A stretch of DNA of 20,469 nucleotides from positions 1 to 20,469 of the forward strand of contig JAEMRG010000008.1 of assembly GCA_016463455.1 (NCBI GenBank). The letters run 5' to 3'. Below are positions 6,761 through 14,783 of this stretch, one piece after another; position 1 is the stretch's first letter, and the number at the start of each line of letters is the position of its first letter. Below the pieces are notes generated by a model, which saw only the letters and a list, made by a program, of their open reading frames with translations, was not told the origin of the DNA and searched no databases. The translations under genes were made by a program, and so were the position numbers. The DNA is from Rhodoferax sp. (lineage in GTDB: Bacteria > Pseudomonadota > Gammaproteobacteria > Burkholderiales > Burkholderiaceae_C).

Positions 6761-8854
6761 ATGCCCCCATTTTTACGTCCTGGCTGTTGCCTGGCAGCCA
6801 TAGTCGCCCTTGGCCAAGCGCCTGCCTATGCGCAGCAATTGGAGGAAGTGGTTATCAGCGCATCACGCGCGCAAATGCGCAGCTTTGATGCGCCTGCCGC
6901 GGTACAGCTCATCGACCGCCAAGCCATCGAGGGCGGCGGCCCACAGATCAATTTGTCCGAGTCGCTGGTCCGCGCGCCGGGCCTGACCATTCTGGATCGC
7001 CAAAACTATGCCCAGGATTTGCAGATCTCCATTCGCGGCTTTGGCGCCCGGTCGGCCTTTGGCGTGCGCGGCATCCGATTGCTGATCGATGGCATACCGG
7101 CCACGACACCCGATGGCCAAGGCCAGTCCTCCTCGGTCAGCCTGACATCCACCGACCGCTTGGAGGTGCTACGCGGTCCCTTGGCACAACTGTATGGAAA
7201 TTCGTCCGGCGGCGTGATTCAGGCTTTCACCAAGGACGCTTCCAAAGAACCGACGGTGGGATACCAGTACTACCTGGGCTCGTATGGCATGCGCCGAGCC
7301 GACTACCAGTTCTCCGATACGGTAGGCGGCTATGGCCTGGTCGCTGACTACGGCACTTTTTCTACGAGCGGTTACCGCGCCAATAGCGCGGCTGAGCGCA
7401 AGCAGTTCAACGGCAAGCTCAGCTTTGCGCCCAATGCGCAAACCAAAGTCAATGTAGTGTTCAACCGCTTTGACATGCCGCTGGCGCAAGATCCGCTGGG
7501 CTTGACGCGCGCCCAACTTACGGGCGATCCAACGCAAGCGGGGAATAATTCGATTGGAAAATTTACGCGCAAAGTCGTGTTGCAGAACCAACTGGGTTCG
7601 TCCGCTCAAACTGCGATTGATGCGGATAACGCTTTAACAGCGCGCGCCTATTACGGGACACGGGAAAACTTGCAATACCAGGCCAGTACCACCTGGGTTG
7701 GTTTGAACCGCACCTATTACGGCACGGGCCTGCAGTACAACGGACGGACTCAATGGCAGGGCATCCCTTTGGAATTGGCTGCGGGATATGAGTTTGACAA
7801 GTCTTCTGAGCGCAGACAAGGGGGGGAGAGTGTTCAGGGAGAAAAGAAGTCTGGTTCGCCTACACCGCTCACGCGCGACGAAGACAATGAAGCGCAAAAC
7901 AACGATTTTTTTGTGCAGGCAACAGCCCATGTTTCTGAGCAAATTTCAATCGTAGGCGGTATACGTCGAAGCAATATTGCATTTAATAGCAGCGACAAAT
8001 TTTTGTCAGACACCAAAGACGGTTCCGGCTCCGCCAGCTTTAGCGCTACCAGCCCAGTGCTGGGCATCACCTGGCACGCCAATAACAATCTAAACCTTTA
8101 TATCAACTATGGCAAAGGCTTTGAAAGCCCCACCCTTGCGGAAATGGCTTACTCAGGAACAACTGCGCCAGTAGCCCTGTTTAACCCGCTGCTTAATGCA
8201 TCGAGCAGCCAGCACTATGAGATCGGCGCGAAGTGGGTTCCCCTGCGCGACGCGCGCGTGGACTTGGCTGTGTACCAGATCGATTCCAGTGATGAAATCG
8301 TCACAGCGGCGAGCGCGAGCGGGCAAACTTCTTTTAAGAATGCGCCCGGCACTGCGCGCACCGGCTGGGAGCTTGCGGCCGCATCGCAACTGAGCGAACA
8401 CCTATCCGCCAGATTGTCCGCCTCATCCATCGATGCCAAGTACTCACAAACCTTTAAATCCAGTACCACCACCATTGCCTCTGGCAACAAAATCCCAGGG
8501 ATACCGGATAGCTCTACCTTCGCTGAAATTGTATGGACAAGCGAAGCATTCACAAAAAAAACCAAGGCGCCTTTGGGCTCACGCGTAGCGTTGGAATGGC
8601 AACAGGCAGGACGCATATTTGCCAACGACCTGAACACGGAATCTGCCGACGGGCGCAACGTTTTCAACGTGTCGCTCAGTCAACGCTGGGCCTGGAATCA
8701 AGGCTTGGTCACCGCGTACGGACGCATTAACAACGTGAGCGATGTCCGGTATGTCGGGTCCGTCATAGTCAATCAAGCAGCCAGCCAGTTCTATGAACCC
8801 GCCATGCCCCAAAACTGGATGCTGGGCCTAAGCCTGAGCATGCCACTGCGCTGA
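6761..8854 (+). CDS. pqqU: TonB-dependent outer-membrane receptor of the YncD/PqqU type
   Basis: A 697-aa TonB-dependent transporter. The signal peptide ends after about Ala24 (PAYA), and a TonB-box-like EEVVISA lies at 28-34. The plug contains INLSESL (63-69), RQNYAQDLQISIRGFGARS (80-98), RGIRLLIDGIPATTPDGQGQ (103-122) and LEVLRGP (134-140), followed by a barrel with GKGFESPTLAEMAYSG and, near the end, VRYVGSVIVNQ and FYEP. From memory these segments are very close to E. coli YncD, which has been shown to import PQQ and renamed PqqU. Its divergent neighbour is a PQQ-dependent dehydrogenase, which supports PQQ as the ligand. Import would need TonB-ExbB-ExbD, not encoded here. The start is fixed by TAAGGAGA 9 nt upstream. 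The chain ends in MPLR rather than the usual terminal aromatic residue. A run of seven G lies in codons at 7820-7826. Function as a PQQ receptor is inferred; the receptor class is certain. Confidence 0.8.
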   Translation: MPPFLRPGCCLAAIVALGQAPAYAQQLEEVVISASRAQMRSFDAPAAVQLIDRQAIEGGGPQINLSESLVRAPGLTILDRQNYAQDLQISIRGFGARSAFGVRGIRLLIDGIPATTPDGQGQSSSVSLTSTDRLEVLRGPLAQLYGNSSGGVIQAFTKDASKEPTVGYQYYLGSYGMRRADYQFSDTVGGYGLVADYGTFSTSGYRANSAAERKQFNGKLSFAPNAQTKVNVVFNRFDMPLAQDPLGLTRAQLTGDPTQAGNNSIGKFTRKVVLQNQLGSSAQTAIDADNALTARAYYGTRENLQYQASTTWVGLNRTYYGTGLQYNGRTQWQGIPLELAAGYEFDKSSERRQGGESVQGEKKSGSPTPLTRDEDNEAQNNDFFVQATAHVSEQISIVGGIRRSNIAFNSSDKFLSDTKDGSGSASFSATSPVLGITWHANNNLNLYINYGKGFESPTLAEMAYSGTTAPVALFNPLLNASSSQHYEIGAKWVPLRDARVDLAVYQIDSSDEIVTAASASGQTSFKNAPGTARTGWELAAASQLSEHLSARLSASSIDAKYSQTFKSSTTTIASGNKIPGIPDSSTFAEIVWTSEAFTKKTKAPLGSRVALEWQQAGRIFANDLNTESADGRNVFNVSLSQRWAWNQGLVTAYGRINNVSDVRYVGSVIVNQAASQFYEPAMPQNWMLGLSLSMPLR

Positions 8855-8931
8855 ACTGGCCACTGCCACAGGGATGCGCCACAATGTTGCATCTTTAACT
8901 TTGCGGCTCCAAGTGATGCCGGCGTTGAAAA

Positions 8932-9723
8932 ATGGCAAGGTTTGCGTCTTTGCGGTTCATCCGCCCATCCATTGCCCAAGGCTTATTGCGGGCCGTCTCG
9001 GCCACGGTGATGCTGGGCCTGCTGCTCGGATGTACCACACCCCAAAAGCTGGCGGATCCACAGATAAACACACCAGGGCGCAATAGCTGGGACAGCGCGG
9101 CAATAAGCCAGTGGGAAGGCATGCTATTGCCCACCAAAGAGCCCACGCGCTACAGCCTGGACCCACAAGCGCCGATCGATCCCCAAGGCCAGCGCAAGGC
9201 ATTGCGGGCACAGGCTAATGCGTCAGCCAGCATGTTGCGTACCACTTTGAATATCAGCCCTGAAGCCCTGAGGCAAGTGCATTTTTCCTGGCTGGTACCC
9301 GCTCTCATAGAAGGATCGGACCTGGGGACGCGCCAGGGCGATGACTCGCCGGTGCGTCTGGTGCTGGCCTTTGAAGGGGACCGGGGCAACTTCTCGGCCA
9401 AAGACGCGGCACTCAATGAACTCACGCGTTTGGTGACCGGCAAAGAAATGCCTTATGCGACTTTGATGTATGTCTGGTGCAACCGGCGCCCGGTGGGCAG
9501 CATCATTATCAACGCGCGCACCGACCGGATGCGCAAAATCGTCATCGAATCGGGCGGCCAAGGCCTGCGCCAATGGCGCAACTACGAGCGCGACATCCGC
9601 GCGGATTTCGAAGCCGCCTTTGGCGAAGCCCCAGGCAATCTCGTGGGCATTGGCATCATGACCGACAGCGACAACACCCATAGCCAGACCCAGGCCTGGT
9701 ACGGCAAGATCAGCCTGCAATAA
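8932..9723 (+). CDS. DUF3047 lipoprotein
   Basis: A 263-aa exported lipoprotein: a basic N-terminus, a hydrophobic stretch at about 21-33 and the lipobox LLGC with Cys34. The C-terminal two thirds match my recollection of the DUF3047 family: a PVRLVLAFEGDRGNFSA segment, TGKEMPYATLMYVW, ARTDRMRKIVIESGG, and finally GIMTDSDNTHSQTQAWYG. The biochemical role of this family is unknown to me; the fold may be a periplasmic carbohydrate-binding or jelly-roll type, but that is a guess. It follows the PqqU-like receptor by 77 bp on the same strand with no terminator visible between them, so co-transcription is possible. The ribosome-binding site is poor, so the start is less certain than the frame. Confidence 0.78.
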   Translation: MARFASLRFIRPSIAQGLLRAVSATVMLGLLLGCTTPQKLADPQINTPGRNSWDSAAISQWEGMLLPTKEPTRYSLDPQAPIDPQGQRKALRAQANASASMLRTTLNISPEALRQVHFSWLVPALIEGSDLGTRQGDDSPVRLVLAFEGDRGNFSAKDAALNELTRLVTGKEMPYATLMYVWCNRRPVGSIIINARTDRMRKIVIESGGQGLRQWRNYERDIRADFEAAFGEAPGNLVGIGIMTDSDNTHSQTQAWYGKISLQ

Positions 9724-9729
9724 GTCGCC

Positions 9730-9779
9730 AAGGGATAATTCCCGTCTCTAGCTGCCCGTTAGCATCGGGCCTATCCCTT
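9730..9779 (+). promoter_or_regulatory. Nested inverted repeats in the gcdH leader
   Basis: AAGGGATA (9730-9737) is a perfect inverted match to TATCCCTT (9772-9779). Inside it, GCCCG (9754-9758) pairs with CGGGC (9766-9770), followed shortly by a short T-run. GGGA (9732-9735) can alternatively pair with TCCC (9740-9743). It lies after the lipoprotein stop and directly before the GGAG ribosome-binding site (9782-9785) of gcdH. It could be a weak terminator or a switchable leader. Confidence 0.4.
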
Positions 9780-9790
9780 TTGGAGCCCCC

Positions 9791-10987
9791 ATGGCACATG
9801 CCACTTTTCTTTGGAACGACCCGTTTTTGCTGGATGCACAGCTCAGTGACGAAGAGCGCATGGTGCGCGATGCTGCCGCTGCCTATTGCCAGGACAAGTT
9901 GCAAACCCGCGTGACGCAAGCCTTTCGCCATGAAACCACGGACCCGGCGATATTCCGTGAAATGGGCGAACTAGGCCTGCTGGGGCCCACGATTCCCGAA
10001 GCCTATGGCGGCCCGGCCCTCAATTACGTGGCCTACGGCCTGATCGCCCGCGAAGTGGAGCGTGTCGATAGTGGCTACCGCTCCATGATGAGCGTGCAAA
10101 GCTCGCTGGTGATGCTGCCGATTTTTGAATTCGGCACCGAGGCGCAACGCCAGAAGTACCTGCCCAAGCTAGCCACAGGCGCTTTGATCGGCTGCTTTGG
10201 CCTGACCGAGCCCAACCATGGCTCGGACCCGCAAAGCATGGTGACCCGTGCGCAAAAAGTGGCCGGCGGCTACCAACTCAGCGGCGCCAAAATGTGGATC
10301 AGCAACAGCCCGATTGCCGATGTGTTTGTGGTCTGGGCCAAAGAAGTCAGCGAAAGCGGCGCTGTGGGCCCGATTCGCGGCTTTATTCTGGAAAAAGGCA
10401 TGGCCGGACTCTGTGCACCGGCTATCCACGGCAAAGTGGGCTTGCGTGCCAGCATTACCGGCGAAATCGTGATGGACAGCGTGTTCTGCCCTGAAGAGAA
10501 CGCCTTCCCCGAAGTGCGCGGCCTCAAAGGGCCGTTTACCTGCCTCAATAGCGCGCGCTACGGCATCGCCTGGGGTGCTTTGGGCGCTGCCGAAGACTGC
10601 TGGCACCGCGCGCGCCAATACACCTTGGACCGCCAGCAGTTTGGCCGCCCACTGGCCGCCAACCAGTTAATCCAGAAAAAACTGGCCGATATGCAAACCG
10701 AAATCGCTCTGGGCCTGCAAGGCTGTCTGCGCCTGGGCCGCATGAAGGACGAGGGCACGGCCAGCGTGGAAGTCACCTCTATCCTGAAACGTAACTCCTG
10801 CGGCAAGGCGCTGGACATCGCCCGCCTGGCGCGCGATATGATGGGTGGCAACGGCATCAGCGACGAATTCGGTGTGGCCCGCCATCTGGTCAACCTGGAA
10901 GTAGTCAATACCTACGAAGGCACGCACGACATCCACGCCCTGATCCTGGGCCGGGCCATGACCGGGATTGCGGCCTTTTCCAACTGA
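9791..10987 (+). CDS. gcdH: Glutaryl-CoA dehydrogenase
   Basis: A 398-aa flavoprotein of the acyl-CoA dehydrogenase superfamily. The glutaryl-CoA dehydrogenase subgroup oxidises and decarboxylates glutaryl-CoA to crotonyl-CoA in lysine, tryptophan and benzoate-type catabolism, in the cytosol, passing electrons to ETF. Supporting features are CFGLTEPNHGSDP in the FAD/substrate region, KMWISNSPIADVFVVWAK, the subgroup-typical ARYGIAWGALGAAEDC, and VVNTYEGTHDIHALILGRA near the C-terminus, with E376 as the catalytic base. The length equals that of known family members. The start has GGAG about 5 nt upstream. The aldo/keto reductase gene follows after 19 bp. The usual neighbouring LysR regulator and CoA-transferase of a glutarate locus are absent. 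Other acyl-CoA dehydrogenase subgroups are less likely because of the internal motifs. Confidence 0.9.
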   Translation: MAHATFLWNDPFLLDAQLSDEERMVRDAAAAYCQDKLQTRVTQAFRHETTDPAIFREMGELGLLGPTIPEAYGGPALNYVAYGLIAREVERVDSGYRSMMSVQSSLVMLPIFEFGTEAQRQKYLPKLATGALIGCFGLTEPNHGSDPQSMVTRAQKVAGGYQLSGAKMWISNSPIADVFVVWAKEVSESGAVGPIRGFILEKGMAGLCAPAIHGKVGLRASITGEIVMDSVFCPEENAFPEVRGLKGPFTCLNSARYGIAWGALGAAEDCWHRARQYTLDRQQFGRPLAANQLIQKKLADMQTEIALGLQGCLRLGRMKDEGTASVEVTSILKRNSCGKALDIARLARDMMGGNGISDEFGVARHLVNLEVVNTYEGTHDIHALILGRAMTGIAAFSN

Positions 10988-11006
10988 ATTCGTCAGCCAA
11001 ACCGCC

Positions 11007-12056
11007 ATGACTTACCAAGCCGATCCGCAGCGCTATGAAGATCGCATGCCTTACCGCACTTGCGGCCAAAGCGGCTTGAAATTGCCGGCCATTTCTTTAG
11101 GTTTGTGGCACAACTTTGGCGACACCACACCGTTCCAAACCCAGCGCGTCATGCTGCGCACCGCCTTCGACCTGGGTATCACGCATTTCGATCTGGCCAA
11201 CAACTACGGCCCACCCTACGGCAGCACGGAAACCAATTTTGGCGAACACATGCGGCGCGATTTCAAGCCCTACCGCGACGAGCTGTTGATTTCGAGCAAG
11301 GCCGGCTGGGACATGTGGCCCGGCCCTTATGGCCAAGGTGGTGGTTCGCGCAAATACATGCTGGCCAGCCTAGACCAAAGCCTCAAGCGCATGGGCCTGG
11401 ACTATGTCGATATTTTTTACAGCCACCGCTTCGATCCGGACACGCCGCTGGAAGAAACCTGCGGTGCCCTGGCAACTGCGGTGCAACAAGGCAAAGCCTT
11501 GTATGTCGGTGTGAGCAGCTACTCGGCGCGCAAAACCCGCGAAGCATCGAAGATCCTCAACGCCATGGGCGTGAAGGCATTGATTCACCAACCGGCCTAC
11601 AACCTGCTCAACCGCTGGGTAGAAGAGGACTTGCTTGACACCCTGGAAGATTGCGCTATGGGCTGCATCGCTTTCAGCCCTCTGGCCCAAGGCCTGCTCA
11701 CCAGCAAATACCTTAGCGGCGTACCAGCGGACGCGCGTATTAACCGGCCCGGCGGCGGCTCGTTCAGCGCTGAGCACCTCAGCGAGCAAAACCTAGCCCA
11801 TGTGCGCGCGCTCAACAGCATCGCCCAAGGCCGGGGCCAGAGCCTGGCGCAAATGGCGGTGGCCTGGGTGCTGCGCGATAAGCGGGTCACCTCGGCTTTG
11901 ATTGGCGCGAGCAAACCGGCGCAAATCATCGAACTGGTTGAAACCGTGAAGCACCTGGACTTCACGCCGCAAGAGCTGGCCGCGATCGATCGCCATGCCA
12001 TAGAAGGCGGCATCAATTTGTGGCAAGGTCCCAGCACCGACCAGCGCCCCACCTAA
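11007..12056 (+). CDS. gpr: Aldo/keto reductase, YghZ/Gpr type
   Basis: A 349-aa NADPH-dependent aldo/keto reductase closely resembling E. coli YghZ (Gpr, L-glyceraldehyde 3-phosphate reductase, also active on methylglyoxal). Shared signature stretches include LPAISLGLWHNFG, GITHFDLANNYGPP, GWDMWPGPYGQGG, SLDQSLKRMGL and AFSPLAQGLLTSKYL. The catalytic tetrad is D62, Y67, K98 and H140 counted from the ATG at 11007. The frame extends upstream to an ATG at 10968 inside gcdH, but the conserved N-terminus (MTYQADPQRYEDRMPYR) starts at 11007, so I use that; the ribosome-binding site is weak. It lies 19 bp after gcdH and 9 bp before the transporter, so the three genes are probably one transcript. 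Detoxification of reactive aldehydes is the likely role, by analogy. Confidence 0.9.
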   Translation: MTYQADPQRYEDRMPYRTCGQSGLKLPAISLGLWHNFGDTTPFQTQRVMLRTAFDLGITHFDLANNYGPPYGSTETNFGEHMRRDFKPYRDELLISSKAGWDMWPGPYGQGGGSRKYMLASLDQSLKRMGLDYVDIFYSHRFDPDTPLEETCGALATAVQQGKALYVGVSSYSARKTREASKILNAMGVKALIHQPAYNLLNRWVEEDLLDTLEDCAMGCIAFSPLAQGLLTSKYLSGVPADARINRPGGGSFSAEHLSEQNLAHVRALNSIAQGRGQSLAQMAVAWVLRDKRVTSALIGASKPAQIIELVETVKHLDFTPQELAAIDRHAIEGGINLWQGPSTDQRPT

Positions 12057-12065
12057 GGCCACAGC

Positions 12066-12989
12066 ATGAGGGAACCACTCGTGCCGGTGCCATCCCGGCA
12101 CCAGGCCACGCTCTTGGCCCTGGGCGCGATCGCGCTGTGGGCTAGTTTGGCGCCACTGGGTGTGGCCTTGCAAAGCGTGCCGCCGTTTCTACTCACCGGC
12201 CTGGGCTTGCTGGCCGGCAGTGCGCTGGGCTTAGGCCTGTGTTTGGTGCAGGCCTTGCGGGGAGGCGCTGCGCGCGCGCAGGCCCTGGCCGCTTTGCGCT
12301 TGCCACTGACAACGCTGGCGCTGGGCGTGTACGGCTTGTTCGGGTTTCATTTTTTACTGTTCCTGGCTTTGCGTTATGCACCGCCGGTGCAGGCCAATCT
12401 GGTCAACTATTTATGGCCTCTGGGCATGGTCTTGCTGGCACCGGTTTTTTTGCCGGGCATGCGATTGCGCGCGGTGCATGTGCTGGCCGCGCTAATGGGC
12501 TTTGGCGGCGCGGCATTGGCTATCCTGGACGGCCCGGCAGCGCAGCAGGACGGCACTTTAGGCGGCTTTGCCTGGGGCTATTTGCTGGCGCTGGCCTCGG
12601 CGTTTGTGTGGGCCAGCTATTCTTTGTTGACGCAAAGAGTAGCGCCGTTTGCGACCGCGTCCATCGGTGTTTTCGGCTTGCTCTCGGGCCTCTTGTCGCT
12701 GCTGTGCCACCGCTTGTTAGAGAGCGCTATGGTCTTGGACGCGCATGCCATGCTGCTGATAGCCGGGCTGGGGCTGGGGCCACTAGGCGGTGCTTTTTAT
12801 TTGTGGGACGCCGCCCTCAAGCGCGGCGATGCGCGCCAGATAGGCCTTTTGTCTTTCCTCACGCCTTTGCTTTCCACGTTGGGCTTGCTCTGGATGCGGG
12901 GCGAAGCGCCCAGCCTGTCGATGGTGCTGGCTGCGGCACTGATTGTGGGCGCAGCGCTGCTGGGTTCACCACGCCCAGGGCACGACTAA
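12066..12989 (+). CDS. EamA/DMT-family exporter, YddG-like
   Basis: A 307-aa inner-membrane protein with about ten hydrophobic segments in two EamA repeats. ANLVNYLWPLG at about 112-122, the segment FVWASYSLLTQR near 178-189 and SFLTPLLSTLGLLW near 260-273 resemble the E. coli aromatic amino acid exporter YddG, so an amino acid or metabolite efflux role is plausible but unproven. The gene begins 9 bp after the aldo/keto reductase. Its TAA (12987-12989) overlaps the TAG of the convergent ptsI (12986-12988), leaving no room for a terminator between them. Confidence 0.85.
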   Translation: MREPLVPVPSRHQATLLALGAIALWASLAPLGVALQSVPPFLLTGLGLLAGSALGLGLCLVQALRGGAARAQALAALRLPLTTLALGVYGLFGFHFLLFLALRYAPPVQANLVNYLWPLGMVLLAPVFLPGMRLRAVHVLAALMGFGGAALAILDGPAAQQDGTLGGFAWGYLLALASAFVWASYSLLTQRVAPFATASIGVFGLLSGLLSLLCHRLLESAMVLDAHAMLLIAGLGLGPLGGAFYLWDAALKRGDARQIGLLSFLTPLLSTLGLLWMRGEAPSLSMVLAAALIVGAALLGSPRPGHD

Positions 12990-14764
12990 ATTGCGCCGCC
13001 TGACAAGAGCAAGGCCGGGTTGTCCGAGGCTATGACCCGCTGTGCCCAGGGCGCAAGGCGTTTGGCGTCAGCGCGTAATACTTCCTGCTTGACCGCCAGT
13101 ATCTGCGCCGGATGCATAGAAAAGCTGCGCAAGCCCATGCCCAGGAGCAGGCGTGTCAGGCTGATATCACCGGCCATTTCGCCGCAGACACTCACCTCTT
13201 TGCCTTGCTTGTGGCCTTGGGCAATCGTCGAAGCCACCAATTGCAAGATCGCGGGATGCAGCGGGTCATACAAATGCGCCACCGATTCGTCCGCGCGATC
13301 GATCGCCAGGGTGTACTGGATCAGGTCATTCGTGCCGATGGACAAAAAGTCAAAATACTTCAAAAACAGTGGCAGGGTCAAGGCAGCAGCAGGGATTTCA
13401 ATCATGGCCCCTACTTTGACCGGTCCGTAGGCCAGACCGCGCTTATCCAACTGGCTGCGGGCGGTCGCGATATGCGCAAAGGTTTGCTTGATCTCCCAGG
13501 CATGCGCCAGCATAGGCACCAGCAAATGCACCTGGCCAAACGCAGCGGCGCGCAAGATGGCGCGCAATTGGGTCAGGAACATCGCCGGGTCGGCCAGGCT
13601 CCAGCGAATGGCGCGCAGACCTAGCGCAGGGTTGAGGTGCGCCGCGTCGTGGGTGCTAGCGTCGAGCGGTTTGTCGGCGCCCACATCGACGGTGCGAATG
13701 GTGACGGGCAGCCCGTGCATGTCCTGCACTGCGCGCTGGTAAGCGGTAAATTGCTCTTCCTCGCCGGGCAGATGACCGTGACGCCCCATGAATAAAAATT
13801 CGCTGCGAAACAGGCCTACACCGAGCGCGCCGGCTTTGAGCGCCACTTGCGCGTCCTCGGGCATTTCGATATTGGCCAGCAACTGGATTTTTTCACCATC
13901 GAGTGTGACTGCGGGGGTATTGAGCAGGCGCGAGAGGCGGCCGCGCTCGAGTTCGACTTGGCGCTTTTTGAAGCTGTATTCGGCCAGGATGATGGGCGAG
14001 GGATCGACGATCACCACGCCGGCATCGCCGTCAATAATGATCCAATCGTCCTGACGCACCAACTGACTGCAGATGCGCGCACCCACTACGGCAGGAATAT
14101 CCATGCTGCGCGCGACGATGGCGGTGTGCGAGGTTTTGCCACCAACATCAGTGATAAAACCGGCGAACACGCTTTGCTTGAATTGCAGCATATCGGCCGG
14201 CGACAAATCGTGCGCCACCAAGACCAGCGGCACATCCACGGTGTCGCCAAGCATCAAGTCTTGTGTCGCGTTTTTCGGGCTGCTGCGCGGCGGTACTGCC
14301 GCCGGGTTGGCCACACCCCGCATCGCACGCAATATGCGCTCGGCAATCTGCTCAAGGTCACCCTTGCGCTCGCGCAAATACGGGTCTTCCATCTCGTCAA
14401 AATTGCGTACAAGCACATCCAGTTGCGCGGTCAAAGCCCATTCGGCGTTGTACAGGCGCTCGACAATCCAGCGTTTGACACCCGCCTCCAACTCGGTATC
14501 TTGCAAGAGCATCAAATGCACATCGAGCAAAGCGCCCAGCTCATGCGGCGCGTCTTTCGGGCTCATCTGAGAAATACTCAGATGCAGGCGTTGCAACTCC
14601 TCCACCACCTGGTTGCGCGCCGCCCGCACACGCTCGATTTCCGCCCCCACATCAGCTTGGCGTATGAAGTAATGCGCCACTTCCATGCGGCTGGAAGCCA
14701 CCAGCACTGCTCTGCCAATGGCCACGCCGCGTGAGATGGCCAGACCGTGGATAGAAAAAGTCAT
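12986..14764 (-). CDS. ptsI: PTS enzyme I (phosphoenolpyruvate-protein phosphotransferase)
   Basis: A 592-aa cytosolic enzyme that takes the phosphoryl group from phosphoenolpyruvate and passes it to HPr. The N-terminal HPr-binding domain is followed by the phosphohistidine domain with GGKTSHTAIVARS (active His213), then the PEP-utilising barrel with GLFRSEFLFM (R320), TIRTVDVGADKP (R357), EIPAA, LSIGTNDLIQYTLAIDR and SVCGEMAGD (C527, the general acid in this family). All catalytic residues are present, and the length is slightly above the E. coli enzyme (575 aa). It lies 19 bp after ptsH on the same strand, as the last gene of the manX-type/ptsH/ptsI unit. No sugar-specific EIIB, EIIC or EIID gene is nearby. 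Confidence 0.97.
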   Translation of the reverse strand: MTFSIHGLAISRGVAIGRAVLVASSRMEVAHYFIRQADVGAEIERVRAARNQVVEELQRLHLSISQMSPKDAPHELGALLDVHLMLLQDTELEAGVKRWIVERLYNAEWALTAQLDVLVRNFDEMEDPYLRERKGDLEQIAERILRAMRGVANPAAVPPRSSPKNATQDLMLGDTVDVPLVLVAHDLSPADMLQFKQSVFAGFITDVGGKTSHTAIVARSMDIPAVVGARICSQLVRQDDWIIIDGDAGVVIVDPSPIILAEYSFKKRQVELERGRLSRLLNTPAVTLDGEKIQLLANIEMPEDAQVALKAGALGVGLFRSEFLFMGRHGHLPGEEEQFTAYQRAVQDMHGLPVTIRTVDVGADKPLDASTHDAAHLNPALGLRAIRWSLADPAMFLTQLRAILRAAAFGQVHLLVPMLAHAWEIKQTFAHIATARSQLDKRGLAYGPVKVGAMIEIPAAALTLPLFLKYFDFLSIGTNDLIQYTLAIDRADESVAHLYDPLHPAILQLVASTIAQGHKQGKEVSVCGEMAGDISLTRLLLGMGLRSFSMHPAQILAVKQEVLRADAKRLAPWAQRVIASDNPALLLSGGAI

Positions 14765-14783
14765 GTGCGCAAAACCGTGCTGC

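Noticed and set aside
12239..13003. 254-aa open frame on the plus strand, overlapping the exporter
   Set aside because: It overlaps the exporter in another frame; the composition (Gly, Arg, Cys, Ala) is that of a frame shadow, while the exporter frame gives clear membrane helices.
13847..14734. 295-aa open frame on the plus strand
   Set aside because: It lies wholly antisense to ptsI, whose catalytic motifs are intact. The product is His/Gln/Arg-rich with no recognisable fold, typical of a shadow frame in GC-rich DNA.
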